DNA from: Candidatus Peregrinibacteria bacterium Gr01-1014_25
Lineage (GTDB): Bacteria > Patescibacteriota > Gracilibacteria > Peribacterales > Peribacteraceae
DNA length: 64,000 bases
Assembly (NCBI GenBank): GCA_007376205.1
Contig: VMFU01000001.1
Span: 1 to 64,000 of the forward strand
Direction of reading: 5' to 3'
Part shown: piece after piece, positions 22,877 to 31,528 of the stretch
Layout: the number at the start of each line of letters is the position of its first letter
Numbering within the stretch: position 1 is the first letter of the stretch
The notes under the pieces: model-generated
What the model saw: only the letters and a program-made list of their open reading frames with translations
The model's database searches: none
Told to the model about the DNA's origin: nothing
Program-made: the position numbers and the translations under genes

Positions 22877-24955
22877 ATGTCCCTCCTCTCCCCAACCTCC
22901 ATCGCCGTCGTCGGGGCATCGACCCAACCGGGCAAGGTGGGGCATGACATTTTCGTCAATCTCGCGACGCAGGGGTTCACCGGCGAGCTCTATGCGATCA
23001 ACCCGAAAGCCGGGGAGATTGCCGGGCACGCGACGATCCCGTCGCTCTCCGCCATCGGGAAGACCGTCGATCTCGCGGTGATCGTCACGCCCGCTCCGAC
23101 CGTCGCCGCCATCCTGGAGGAATGCGGAGCGCTCGGCATCAAGAACGCGGTGGTGATCAGCGCGGGATTCGCCGAGACGAGCACCGAGGAGGGGCGCACC
23201 ATGGAGAGCGCGCTCAAGTCGATTGCGAAGAAGTACGGCATCCTCCTCATTGGTCCCAATTGCCTCGGCATCCTGCGGCCGTCCATCGGGATGAACGCTT
23301 CGTTCGCCAAAAGCCTCCCGCCGAAGGGGGGTATCGCGCTCATCAGTCAATCGGGCGCGACGGCCGTCGGCCTCATCGACGGCGCCACAGCCTTCGGATT
23401 GAGCTTCGCCAGCGTCATTAGCATCGGCAACAAAACCGTCCTCGACGAATGCGACTACGTGGAACGGTGCGCTGCCGATCCGGAGACGCGCGTCATCGGC
23501 CTGTACCTGGAGAGCATCCGGGATGGCAGGCGTTTCCTGAAGATCGCCCGCGACGTCGCGGCAAAGACGCCGATCGTACTCCTCAAGTCGGGCGTGTCGG
23601 AACACGGGAGCAAGGCGGCGGCGTCCCACACGGGAGCGCTGGCCGGATCGGATGCAGGGGTGGCCGCGCTCTGCCGCCAGGCAGGCATCCACCGCGCGTG
23701 GAACACCGAGGAATTCCTGGATCTGCTCTGCGTCCTGAACACGCAGCCCCCCCTGCTCTCGCCGAAGGTCGCCATCATCACGAATGCCGGCGGTCCGGGG
23801 ATCCTCGCCACCGACGCCGCCGAGACGGCCGGCCTGCAGCTGCCCGCTCTCGACCCGCAAACAGTGGCTGCGCTCAAGGGCGCGTTGCCGTCGGCGGCAA
23901 GCACCGGCAACCCCATCGACGTAATCGGCGACGCGGGAGTGGACCGCTACACGGCGGCGCTGAAGGCATGCGCCGAGGACCCGAATATCGACGGCGTGGT
24001 TGCGTTGCTCACGCCGCAGGTGATGACGCCGTGCGATGCCATCGCGAGAGCAGTCGTGGACGTGCGGAAGAAGTCGCCGCTCATGCCCGTCACGACCAGC
24101 TTCCTCGGCGGAAGCAGCGTCGAGAGCGCCCGTGCGATTCTGCGGGCGGCCGACATTCCGACATTCGACACGCCCGAGCGCGCGGTGCGGGCGATGGGGG
24201 CGCTACGAAGCTATGAGCCACAAGCTATGAACTCTAAGAAAGAACCACTCAAAGCTCAAAGCCCGCAGCTCAAAGCCGTGACCGCAAATATCTTCAGCGG
24301 CCGCACCGGCCTCCTCCCGGACGACATCGCCCGTCAGCTCTTCGCGCACTACGACCTGTCGTTCCCGAAACAGGGCGTAGCCAAAAACGAGGAAGAAGCG
24401 GTCCGCACCGCAGCGGACATCGGCTACCCCGTCATCCTCAAAATCCAGTCTCCCGACATTCTCCATAAAACGGACGTCGGCGGCATTCGCGGGAACCTGC
24501 AGTCGGAGAACGACGTGCGGTCAGCAATCCGCGAGATCCTTGCCAATGCGCAGAAACTCGCGCCGAAGGCGACGATCGACGGCGTGCTCGTGCAGCAGTT
24601 CTTCAAAGCGGGTGACGAGTTCATTGTGGGGGCCGTGCGCGATCCTGCGTTCGGCACACTCCTCATGGCGGGCTTGGGCGGGATCTACACCGAACTCTTC
24701 CGCGACACCGCATTCCGCATGGCGCCGGTCACGGAGGAGGAAGCGTACGTGATGCTGCAGCAACTGACGTCGTGGACCATGCTCCTCGGCGCGCGGGGCA
24801 AACCGCAATCCGACATTCCCGCGCTCGCGCGGCTCATCGTCAACGTCGGACGGATGGTGACGGACTGCCCGCAGATCAAGGAATTGGATGTGAATCCGGT
24901 GCTCGTGAGCGAGAGCGGGGCGATCGTCGCTGACGCGAAGGTGATCGTGGACTGA
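22877..24955 (+). CDS. acdA: Acetyl-CoA synthetase (ADP-forming), fused alpha-beta
   Basis: Converts acyl-CoA, ADP and phosphate to acid, CoA and ATP, conserving energy from 2-oxoacid oxidation. Residues 1-450 form the CoA-binding and succinyl-CoA-ligase-like domains: SIAVVGASTQPGKVG, LLIGPNCLG, ALISQSGATA, and SHTGALAGSD with the phospho-histidine. Residues about 480-692 are the ATP-grasp beta domain (GYPVILKIQSPDILHKTDVGG, LVQQF, ELDVNPVLVSE). The alpha-beta hinge contains a heptamer-derived insert (24209-24275: SYEPQAM..LKAQSPQLKA). The start ATG 22877 follows TATACT (22862-22867) by 9 nt; an in-frame ATG also starts at 22868. It probably works with the KorAB operon. Confidence 0.93.
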   Translation: MSLLSPTSIAVVGASTQPGKVGHDIFVNLATQGFTGELYAINPKAGEIAGHATIPSLSAIGKTVDLAVIVTPAPTVAAILEECGALGIKNAVVISAGFAETSTEEGRTMESALKSIAKKYGILLIGPNCLGILRPSIGMNASFAKSLPPKGGIALISQSGATAVGLIDGATAFGLSFASVISIGNKTVLDECDYVERCAADPETRVIGLYLESIRDGRRFLKIARDVAAKTPIVLLKSGVSEHGSKAAASHTGALAGSDAGVAALCRQAGIHRAWNTEEFLDLLCVLNTQPPLLSPKVAIITNAGGPGILATDAAETAGLQLPALDPQTVAALKGALPSAASTGNPIDVIGDAGVDRYTAALKACAEDPNIDGVVALLTPQVMTPCDAIARAVVDVRKKSPLMPVTTSFLGGSSVESARAILRAADIPTFDTPERAVRAMGALRSYEPQAMNSKKEPLKAQSPQLKAVTANIFSGRTGLLPDDIARQLFAHYDLSFPKQGVAKNEEEAVRTAADIGYPVILKIQSPDILHKTDVGGIRGNLQSENDVRSAIREILANAQKLAPKATIDGVLVQQFFKAGDEFIVGAVRDPAFGTLLMAGLGGIYTELFRDTAFRMAPVTEEEAYVMLQQLTSWTMLLGARGKPQSDIPALARLIVNVGRMVTDCPQIKELDVNPVLVSESGAIVADAKVIVD
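24209..24275. repeat. Heptamer arrays in the acetyl-CoA synthetase hinge
   Basis: A 14-base repeat (AGCTATGAGCCACA / AGCTATGAACTCTA) is followed by heptamers CTCAAAG, CTCAAAG, CCCGCAG and CTCAAAG at 24248-24275. The first part encodes SYEPQAM, the same peptide found in UDP-glucose dehydrogenase. Confidence 0.85.
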
Positions 24956-24977
24956 ACGGGCGGCGACAACATTGTTC

Positions 24978-25006
24978 TTGAACCGGAGCGGATCGCGCCG
25001 TAGTGT
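24978..25006 (+). promoter_or_regulatory. Promoter TTGAAC-N17-TAGTGT for the NIF3 gene
   Basis: -35 at 24978-24983 and -10 at 25001-25006, 17-nt spacer. Transcription would start near 25012, giving a leader of about 20 nt before the ATG at 25034. Confidence 0.55.
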
Positions 25007-25033
25007 GTGTGCACTTCCTTTCCGTTTTTCCCC

Positions 25034-25996
25034 ATGAAACTCTCCAAGCTGTTCCGGCGTGCCATCGAGATCGGCATCGACGCCGACCCGCGCGGCAAGA
25101 AGCGCGTCGGGAAACTGTTGAAGAAACAGGCCGATCACGCGAAGAAGCTGGAAGGCGTCGAGAAGGAGCTGTTCGACATGGAGCGGACGTGGAACCCTTT
25201 CGGAGATTCCCGCATCATCAACGGCACCGGCAACGAGGAGGTCAAGCGCCTGATGGTGGGCATCGACATCGAGACCCAGGAGATGCTCCTCGCCGACCGC
25301 TTGCGGGCGAAGGGCGAACGGATCGACTGCATCTTCATCCACCACCCCGAGGGGCGCGCCCTCGCCGACCTGGAAAAAGTGATGCCTTTGCAAATCGACA
25401 TCCTCGCCGATCTCGGCGTGCCGGTGAACCACGGCGAGGCACTCATGCGCCCCCGCATGGACCGCATCTGGCGCGCCATTCACGCCGACAACCTCTTCCG
25501 CACGGAACGCGCGGCGGAGCTGCTGGACATCCCCGCCTTCTGCTGCCACACGGTCACCGACAACCTCGTCTACCAGTTCATGACCAAGCACATCTGCGCG
25601 AAGGAGCATGACACGCTGAAGGACATCGTGAACATGCTGCTGGAGATCCCAGAGTACAAGGAGTACGCCAGGAAGGGCAACCCGCCGATCATCGTGAGCG
25701 GCAGCGAGTCCAGCCGACCGGGAAAGATCGTCGCCACAGAATTCACCGGCGGAACGAACGGCCCCGAGGAGTACCTCGAAGCGCAGTCACGCGCCGGCGT
25801 GGGCACCATCCTCTCGATGCATGTCACGGAGAAGACGCTCGAGGAGGCGAAGAAGCATCACGTGCATATGATCCAGTGCAGCCACATGGCGAGCGACTCC
25901 ATCGGCATCAACCTCCTCCTCGACAAACTGGAGAAAGAGGCCGGCAAGCTCGACACGCTCGACGTTGCGGGATTCATGCGCGTCCGGCGGAAGTAA
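25034..25996 (+). CDS. NIF3 / DUF34 family metal-binding protein
   Basis: 320 aa. Family features are IDCIFIHHPEGRAL, the metal-ligand-rich ends, and CCHTVTDN in the middle, followed by GTGTILSMH-like VGTILSMHVTEK and HMIQCSHMASDSIG near the C-terminus. NIF3 proteins bind two metals; suggested roles include GTP cyclohydrolase-like or cofactor-repair reactions, none settled. An N-terminal basic coiled segment (KKRVGKLLKKQADHAKKLEGVEKE) precedes the core. Start ATG 25034 fits the leader; a GTG at 25007 lies at the -10 and is less likely. Confidence 0.82.
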   Translation: MKLSKLFRRAIEIGIDADPRGKKRVGKLLKKQADHAKKLEGVEKELFDMERTWNPFGDSRIINGTGNEEVKRLMVGIDIETQEMLLADRLRAKGERIDCIFIHHPEGRALADLEKVMPLQIDILADLGVPVNHGEALMRPRMDRIWRAIHADNLFRTERAAELLDIPAFCCHTVTDNLVYQFMTKHICAKEHDTLKDIVNMLLEIPEYKEYARKGNPPIIVSGSESSRPGKIVATEFTGGTNGPEEYLEAQSRAGVGTILSMHVTEKTLEEAKKHHVHMIQCSHMASDSIGINLLLDKLEKEAGKLDTLDVAGFMRVRRK

Positions 25997-26003
25997 CCTC
26001 TCT

Positions 26004-26348
26004 CTACGATCGCACGTGCTTCAGAATCGCGGCGAACGCAGCCGGTTCACGGACCGCGAGCTCGCTCAAGGATTTACGATTGAGACCCACCTTCTTCTTC
26101 TTGAGCGCCTGCATGAAGCCGGCGTACGTCATCCCTTCGGAGCGCACCGCGGCGTTCAGGCGGATGATCCAGAGCGACCGGAAGTCGCGCTTCTTGCGCC
26201 GGCGGTCGCGGAAGGCATGCTGACCGGCCTTCATCACGGCCTCCTTCGCCTTCACGTACGTCGTACCCGCCTGCCCCATGTATCCTTTGGCGAGGGTGCG
26301 GATTTTCTTGTGACGCCGATGACGGACGATACCGCGTTTGACGCGCAT
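26004..26348 (-). CDS. rplT: Ribosomal protein bL20
   Basis: 114 aa, standard length. The N-terminus MRVKRGIVRHRRHKKI is followed by LAKGYMGQAGT, the AFRDRRRKKRDFRSLWIIRLNAAVR core that binds 23S rRNA, and a C-terminal globular part. It is the last gene of infC-rpmI-rplT, 3 nt after rpmI. Its own operon repression by L20 is known in other bacteria; no leader structure was examined here. Confidence 0.98.
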   Translation of the reverse strand: MRVKRGIVRHRRHKKIRTLAKGYMGQAGTTYVKAKEAVMKAGQHAFRDRRRKKRDFRSLWIIRLNAAVRSEGMTYAGFMQALKKKKVGLNRKSLSELAVREPAAFAAILKHVRS

Positions 26349-26351
26349 GGT

Positions 26352-26546
26352 TCAGAGGTACGGGAGTAAGCCCTGGATGGACCGATGCTCGGTGGGAGAA
26401 ACCACCAACGTGCGGGACATGCGCTTCTGGCGCTTATTCTTCTGCATCAACAGGTGGTTGCGGCTCGCGCGCTTGAGTGCGATGCGTCCGCCGCCGGTTT
26501 TGCGAACCCGCTTCTTCGCGCCGCTGTGGGACTTGAGCTTGGCCAT
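26352..26546 (-). CDS. rpmI: Ribosomal protein bL35
   Basis: 64 aa. MAKLKSHSGAKKRVRKTGGG is the family N-terminus, and the C-terminal half is basic with a KRASRNHLLMQKNKRQKR stretch. The ATG at 26546 is where the family starts; a longer upstream reading has no homology. Middle gene of the infC operon. Confidence 0.97.
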   Translation of the reverse strand: MAKLKSHSGAKKRVRKTGGGRIALKRASRNHLLMQKNKRQKRMSRTLVVSPTEHRSIQGLLPYL

Positions 26547-26607
26547 GGGTGCCGCAGAGGGTAGAGCGGGCGGACGGGAATGTAAAGGCAAACCCCGAGC
26601 GAAAGGC

Positions 26608-27147
26608 TCATCGCTTCGGCCGCAATACCGCAATGAACTGATTCCCCTGCTGCTTCACGTCCTGCTCGATCTCGGACACATCGGCCAGCGCCTGGAGGAT
26701 ACCCTTGAGCTTTTTCACGGCGTACTCCTTGTTCGTGAATTCCCGCCCGCGCAGACGGACGGAGAACTTGACGAGGTGGCGCTCAATGAAGAATTCGCGC
26801 GCCCGTTCCATGAGCCGGTCCAGGTCGTGCTGCTCGGTGCGGAAGCCGAAGCGCAGCATCTTCACTTCGGACTGCTTGCCGTGTGACCGCTGTTTCTTCT
26901 CCTTCTTTTGCTGTTGGTAAAGGAACGCTCCGATGTCGCCGATCTTCACCACGGGCGGCTGGGCCTTGGGCGACACTTCGATGAGATCGAACTCCGCGGC
27001 CTGCGCGCGGTTGATGGCTTCCGCGACCGGCAATCGTTCCGTCGTGCCGTCATCGTGCACGAGGAGCACTTCGGGAACGGTGATTTGCTCGTTCGTTCTA
27101 GGGCGCTTTTCGAACTTCTGGGTGCGCGAGGGATAACGTTGACGCAA
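26608..27147 (-). CDS. infC: Translation initiation factor IF-3
   Basis: 179 aa. The N-domain carries a TNEQITVPEVLLVHDDG start and AEFDLIEVSPKAQPPVVKIGD. After the linker (QQQKKEKKQRSHGKQ), the C-domain has MLRFGFRTEQHDLDRLMERAREFFIERHLVKFSVRLRGRE, which binds the 30S platform. It discriminates initiator tRNA and prevents subunit joining. The start codon is TTG (27147), a rare codon consistent with infC autoregulation through poor start codons elsewhere, but an internal start is possible. First gene of the infC-rpmI-rplT operon. Confidence 0.96.
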   Translation of the reverse strand: MRQRYPSRTQKFEKRPRTNEQITVPEVLLVHDDGTTERLPVAEAINRAQAAEFDLIEVSPKAQPPVVKIGDIGAFLYQQQKKEKKQRSHGKQSEVKMLRFGFRTEQHDLDRLMERAREFFIERHLVKFSVRLRGREFTNKEYAVKKLKGILQALADVSEIEQDVKQQGNQFIAVLRPKR

Positions 27148-27216
27148 GAGAAAAGGGAGAGAAAATACGCGCCCACTGTAGCGCGATGGGGCGGTGGCGG
27201 CAAGGCGCGCGGGGCG

Positions 27217-28119
27217 TCAGGAAGCCGAAGCGGCCGTCCTGCCGTAGGCGCGGACGGTAATCGTCAGCGAAACCGTCCCGTCGGACAAGAGCTCCCGCCG
27301 CACCTGTTCAACGGTCATAAATCGCATCGGCCAGTGTCCGTTCTCTTTGAGCGCCAACCCGAGCGGGCCGCCAAGGATCGTGCGCAGGTGGGCGATGCGC
27401 GGCTGCGTCATGATGCCCTCCAGAGCCTGAGCGACGAGCGGCGAGGAGAACGAGCGAAGGAAGAGGTATTCAGCCGCCTGCGAATCGAGGGCGGACGCGA
27501 GGAGATCGGTTGCGAGCAATTGTTCCACGGCCTGCACGGCGGCGGGACTTTCTTCTTCGGTGAGGCGCAGAAGAAGCGCGCGGTCATCGCGCGTCACGAC
27601 GTCGCCGAGCGTCATGAGTCCGGAGGCGTCGAGGATGCCAAGGACCATCTCTTCCCCCTCCGCAGTCGCGCGGAGCGACACCGTCGCATCCACCGTTCGC
27701 AGGCCCCCTTCATCCTTGGGATCGGCCAACGTCACCATGCCTGCCTGCCGGACGAGACCGGCATCCTGGGCGGCGGCCATGATTTCCTCGAGCACGCCGA
27801 CGACGTCCTTGGTGCGGTCGTCCGCGGGAAGCACCGCCGTGCGAATGACTTCGTCGACGGACCCCGAGCGCAACGCGGCATGCACCTGGGCGACTTCCAC
27901 CTGTGCCCGCAAGACGGACAGCCGCTGCTCCAAACGGGGAATGCGCGCGGCCACGGGGACAAGATCGGCATCGATGGATCGGACGGCGGCGGCCTGATGG
28001 GCGAGGAGTCCGGCGGCGGCCGCGGAGCACGCGGCGCCGGCGATCCAGAGCAGCACGTGGCGATCCGCACTTCGCAGACGGACGTACGCGCCGGAGAGGA
28101 GCGACGTATTAAAGGACAT
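27217..28119 (-). CDS. Single-pass membrane protein, PilO-like
   Basis: 300 aa. One membrane segment (about 23-42), then a coiled-coil stretch (about 55-80, RLEQRLSVLRAQVEVAQVH), then a large domain ending in a strand pair typical of ferredoxin-like PilO/GspM folds (TVSLTITVRAYGRT). It overlaps the preceding gene by 11 bases. The pair looks like the PilN/PilO inner-membrane proteins of type IV pilus assembly, but no other pilus gene is in the window. The call rests on topology. Confidence 0.45.
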   Translation of the reverse strand: MSFNTSLLSGAYVRLRSADRHVLLWIAGAACSAAAAGLLAHQAAAVRSIDADLVPVAARIPRLEQRLSVLRAQVEVAQVHAALRSGSVDEVIRTAVLPADDRTKDVVGVLEEIMAAAQDAGLVRQAGMVTLADPKDEGGLRTVDATVSLRATAEGEEMVLGILDASGLMTLGDVVTRDDRALLLRLTEEESPAAVQAVEQLLATDLLASALDSQAAEYLFLRSFSSPLVAQALEGIMTQPRIAHLRTILGGPLGLALKENGHWPMRFMTVEQVRRELLSDGTVSLTITVRAYGRTAASAS

Positions 28120-28717
28120 CGGATGCGGGGGGGTCGAAGGCGATGCGGATCGTGAACGGCGCGAGAATGCCGAGCTCCGGATCGTCGATGCGAGTGAAGT
28201 CCGGAGTGTGTACCTGCGCGACGCCCGGCATCTGCTTGAGCGCGTCGACGAAGCCCGCGAGGACGGTGAGGCTGCGGACGCCCGCGCCGCGGACAGAGCC
28301 GCCGATCTCTATCGATCCATCCGCATCGTAGGTCATCGTCGCAACGTGCACGATGCCGGCGACCGCGGCGCGATCCGCGGCATCGAGGACGCCGGTGTGC
28401 ATCACACCCCAGGACGGACGGCTGTCGACGCGCTGACGGAGCATGACGTAGAGACCGTCGCGCTGCGGGAACGCCATCTGCTCACGTCGGTCTTCGAGGG
28501 CAAGGATGCCGTCCTGCAGGGAACGTTCCGTTTGGCGAGCGGCATCAAGGTCGACGAGCTTCCCCGCCAGGGGAACGCGTTGCCAGAGCGGGAGGAGGAA
28601 CATCGACGCGGTCAGTACGAGCGCGAGGAGCGTCGCGGAGAACAGGAAGAAGGGCATCCCCGCGTGACGCAGAGTTTCCCGCAACGTACGGGCCGGCATG
28701 AGTGATGTGTCGTCCAT
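28109..28717 (-). CDS. Single-pass membrane protein, PilN-like
   Basis: 202 aa. A short cytoplasmic tail and a membrane segment (about 22-44) are followed by a coiled-coil (about 55-85) and a domain with VDALKQMPGVAQVHTPDFTRI, a wording common in PilN/GspL-type proteins. A perfect TATAAT (28736-28731) lies 13 nt before the ATG at 28717, so this message has a short leader. Divergent from the GT2 gene. The family call is tentative. Confidence 0.45.
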   Translation of the reverse strand: MDDTSLMPARTLRETLRHAGMPFFLFSATLLALVLTASMFLLPLWQRVPLAGKLVDLDAARQTERSLQDGILALEDRREQMAFPQRDGLYVMLRQRVDSRPSWGVMHTGVLDAADRAAVAGIVHVATMTYDADGSIEIGGSVRGAGVRSLTVLAGFVDALKQMPGVAQVHTPDFTRIDDPELGILAPFTIRIAFDPPASDVL

Positions 28718-28769
28718 GTGTTTTCTTCATATTATAGCGGAAAACGCCTGACGACGCTACCCTGTGCCC

Positions 28770-29453
28770 ATGCCGAGCCGCCTGACCGTTCTCGTGCCGG
28801 TGTACAACGAAGAGCTGACACTCCCCGCGATCATGCGGGCAATGGCGGATGCCTGCCCGGACGCGCAGTTCGTCTACGTCGACGACGGTTCGACCGACCG
28901 TTCGCTGGAGCTGCTGCGGGCCCACGTCCGCCCCGGGGACACCGTGATCGCGGCCCCTCACGGTGGCAAAGGAGCGGCCATCCGGCGGGGACTCGCCGAG
29001 GCCGCCGGCGCGTTCACCGTCATCCAGGACGCGGACCTGGAGTACGACCCACGCCAATTGCCCACGCTCCTCGCGACAGCCGAAGGGCACGCGGGGCACG
29101 CCGTCTTCGGATCGCGCTTCCTGACGGAGAATCCGAACATCTACCGGCGCTTCCTCTGGGGGAACAAAGTGCTGACGTGGTGCATGAACATCCTCTTCGG
29201 CAGCCGGCTGACGGATAGCTACACCTGCTACAAACTCCTCCCGACGGCCATATTCCGCGAGCTCGGCCTCACCTCCGGCGGGTTTGAATTGGAAGCGGAA
29301 ATCTGCGCGCGCTGCCTGCGCCGCGGCATCCCCATCATCGAAATTCCGGTCCACTACCGTCCGCGGTCGATCGCGCAGGGAAAGAAAATCCGCTGGACCG
29401 ATGCCGTGAAGGGACTCTGGATGATGGCGAGGATACGGATGATGAAAGGATAG
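28770..29453 (+). CDS. Glycosyltransferase family 2, dolichol-phosphate mannosyltransferase type
   Basis: 227 aa. Start strand [18 protein letters not shown], the donor-site [23 protein letters not shown], and QDADLEYDP (DxD), then [31 protein letters not shown] and [11 protein letters not shown]-like enzymes move a sugar from a nucleotide onto polyprenyl phosphate for use by membrane GT-C enzymes. A TACCCT -10 ends 6 nt before ATG 28770; a GTG two codons earlier (28764) is less favoured. Confidence 0.9.
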   Translation: MPSRLTVLVPVYNEELTLPAIMRAMADACPDAQFVYVDDGSTDRSLELLRAHVRPGDTVIAAPHGGKGAAIRRGLAEAAGAFTVIQDADLEYDPRQLPTLLATAEGHAGHAVFGSRFLTENPNIYRRFLWGNKVLTWCMNILFGSRLTDSYTCYKLLPTAIFRELGLTSGGFELEAEICARCLRRGIPIIEIPVHYRPRSIAQGKKIRWTDAVKGLWMMARIRMMKG

Positions 29454-29519
29454 ATGTTAGATGATAGATGGCAGAAAATACCGCCGTGCATGTTAACCAG
29501 CATCTAGCATCTAGCATCC
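29451..29519. repeat. Inverted pair of heptamer arrays before prfB
   Basis: TAGATGT, TAGATGA and TAGATGG at 29451-29471, then AGCATCT, AGCATCT and AGCATCC at 29499-29519, the second roughly the complement of the first. Together they could fold into a hairpin in the prfB leader region. Intergenic. Confidence 0.8.
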
Positions 29520-29551
29520 GTTGTCGGCATACTCCCCTTAGTCCCCCGCCC

Positions 29552-30644
29552 ATGGACCAGCTCATCGCACAACTCCGGGATCTGCGCGAAGCCGTGCAGA
29601 CGGCGCGGGACTCGCTTTGACGCCCGTGGCGTCCCCGCGGAAATTCGCACACTGGAGGAACGAACGCAGGATCCTTCCATTTGGAGTGACCAGAAAACCG
29701 CCAACCAGCTCTTCGCCCAACTCAAGGGGCTGCGCAAGATGTGGGAACCGATCGACGGAATGCACCGCGAGGTCGAGGACCTCCTCGCGCTGGCGGCGCA
29801 TGCGACGGCGGATGACGAGGCGAGTCTGCAGCGAGAGGCCGACCGGCTGCTGGCCGCGTGGCCCGCGCTGGAAACGTCGCTCTACCTCTCCGGAGAATTC
29901 GACCGTTGCAACGCCTACCTGACGGTGAGCGGCGGGGCGGGCGGAACCGAAGCCCAGGATTGGGCCGCGATGCTCGCACGCATGTACCTGCGCTTCGCCG
30001 AGCGGCGGGGGTGGAAGGCGTCGGTCGTCGACCGCGTCGACGGACAGGAGGCCGGCGTGAAGACGATCACGATCTACGTCGAGGGCGACTTCGTGTACGG
30101 GAATCTGAAATGCGAGAAGGGCACGCACCGCCTCGTCCGGCTCTCGCCCTTCAACGCCAAGAGCCTGCGGCAGACAAGCTTTGCCCTCGTCGAGGTCTTG
30201 CCAGAATTGCCGGAGAGCGCGGTCGCCGCTATTCCCGCAACCGAACTCAAGGTCGATACGTTCCGCAGCGGCGGGGCGGGCGGCCAGCACGTGAATAAGA
30301 CCGAGTCCGCCGTGCGCATCACCCACCTGCCGACGGGGATCGTCGTCGCCTGCCAGAGCGAGCGCAGTCAGATCCAGAACCGCGCACGCGCCATGGCGAT
30401 GCTCCAGGCCAAGCTCCTCGAGCGCCAGCGCGCCGAGATGCAAGAAAAGAAATCCGAACTGAAAGGCGCCAGTCAGTCCGCCGACTTCGGACAGCAAATC
30501 CGCAGCTATGTCCTGCATCCGTATCAAATGGTCAAAGATCTCCGGACCGACGTGGAAACGAGCAACACGCAGGCCGTCCTCGACGGCGATATCCAGCAGT
30601 TCGTCGACGCGGAGTTGAAGCGGCAGGCGAAAGAGGGCGCGTAG
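29552..30644 (+). CDS. prfB: Peptide chain release factor 2, with programmed +1 frameshift
   Basis: Terminates at UGA and UAA. The first 22 codons from ATG 29552 end in CTT TGA C (29615-29621), the slippery stop of prfB. Reading resumes +1 at GAC 29619 and continues to 30644, giving 363 aa. Both halves join to a normal RF2: coiled N-domain, GGAGGTEAQDWAAML, the SPF recognition tripeptide (RLSPFNAKSLRQ), and the peptidyl-hydrolysis GGQ in SGGAGGQHVNKTESAVR. The Shine-Dalgarno-like booster seen in E. coli is weak (GCGGGA). The frameshift implies UGA is a stop in this organism and RF2 autoregulates. Confidence 0.96.
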
Positions 30645-30648
30645 CGCT

Positions 30649-30739
30649 GGCGGAGGGAGAGGGATTCGAACCCTCGAGACCCTTTTGGGGCCTACACGAT
30701 TTCGAGTCGTGCGCCTTCAACCACTCGGCCATCCCTCCA
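30649..30739 (-). tRNA. tRNA-Ser (anticodon CGA)
   Basis: A 91-nt class II tRNA. The acceptor stem GGAGGGA/TCCCTCC has discriminator G and an encoded CCA (30651-30649). Anticodon loop CTCGAAA reads CGA, with a long variable arm, and the T-loop is GGTTCGAATCC. It reads UCG codons. It sits 4 nt after prfB, tail to tail. Confidence 0.97.
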
Positions 30740-30748
30740 AGACCATTG

Positions 30749-30782
30749 TACACAGCGACGCGACGCTCATGTGTACTTTTTC
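30749..30782 (+). terminator. Possible terminator hairpin after prfB
   Basis: GTACACA (30749-30755) pairs with TGTGTAC (30771-30777), with an inner AGCG/CGCT stem, followed by TTTTT. It reads as a + strand terminator overlapping the tail of the minus-strand peptidase gene. Confidence 0.4.
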
Positions 30783-31528
30783 CCGTACAACTCGGCAACC
30801 GGTGAGAGCGTGGATTTCTGGGGGATCTTTTCCGCAAGGACTTTGCCGCGGCGCTTGTACACCCGATAGGCGGCGGCACGGGGCTTGGACGTGAGGATTT
30901 TGAAATACTTTCCATCGATGAATGCCACGGCGCAGTGATTTTCGACGGCGATGCCGATGCCTCCGCGACGGGCGATCATATCCCGAAAATGCTTCCTGCG
31001 TGGCACTCCCCGCGTGTTGCTGTCGTAGTGGGGACAATGCACGCCGCGAATCAATCCCAGTCCTTTGACATTGATGTACCGCCACTTCCGCGGATTGTAG
31101 AACGACATCGAATCGCTGTGCCCCGACGCAAACCAGCAGATCGATCCCGCGCTGACGCCGCAGAGCACGATGCCTTTCCGGTAGGCGGCCGCAAGCATGC
31201 GGTCGACGCCGAGGCGCCGCCAGATGCGCATCATCTTCAGCGTGTTGCCTCCTCCGACGTACACGATGTCCGCCGACAGGATTTTCCTCCGCATCGCCGC
31301 GGGCGCCGGCGTTTTCCCGACGAGATGGAGCACGTCCGTCCTACATCGCAGCACGTCACCGAAGTACCGTTGGATATTGCGCCAGTATCCTGCCGAGTCC
31401 GAACTGGCCGTCGGAATGAACAGGAGTCGCGGGTGCTTCTTGCCGGAAAGACGGATGATTTCCTCATCGATGGCCTTCGTCGCTCTCTTGCGAATGTCGC
31501 CGCCGCCAATGGCCACCAGTTTTTTCAT
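30767..31528 (-). CDS. pepE: Peptidase E-like serine hydrolase (family S51)
   Basis: 253 aa. N-terminal KLVAIGGGDIRKRATKAIDEEI, then LLFIPTASSDS, the IVYVGGGNTLKMMRIWRRLG block, and the nucleophile elbow GVSAGSICWF (Ser), a catalytic His in the CPHYD segment, and AVENHCAVAF. The family hydrolyses Asp-X dipeptides or cyanophycin-derived peptides. I prefer ATG 31528, where homology begins. An ATG at 31555 has GGAGG seven bases upstream, and a perfect palindrome GGGAATATTCCC (31539-31550) lies between the two starts. Confidence 0.85.
   Translation of the reverse strand: MKKLVAIGGGDIRKRATKAIDEEIIRLSGKKHPRLLFIPTASSDSAGYWRNIQRYFGDVLRCRTDVLHLVGKTPAPAAMRRKILSADIVYVGGGNTLKMMRIWRRLGVDRMLAAAYRKGIVLCGVSAGSICWFASGHSDSMSFYNPRKWRYINVKGLGLIRGVHCPHYDSNTRGVPRRKHFRDMIARRGGIGIAVENHCAVAFIDGKYFKILTSKPRAAAYRVYKRRGKVLAEKIPQKSTLSPVAELYGKKYT

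Noticed and set aside
24521..25609. 362-codon open frame on the minus strand
   Set aside because: Antisense to acetyl-CoA synthetase and NIF3; no homology pattern.
29618..29620. In-frame TGA read as a broken prfB or as a UGA sense codon
   Set aside because: The sequence is the classic CTTTGAC shift site and RF2 homology resumes exactly at +1.
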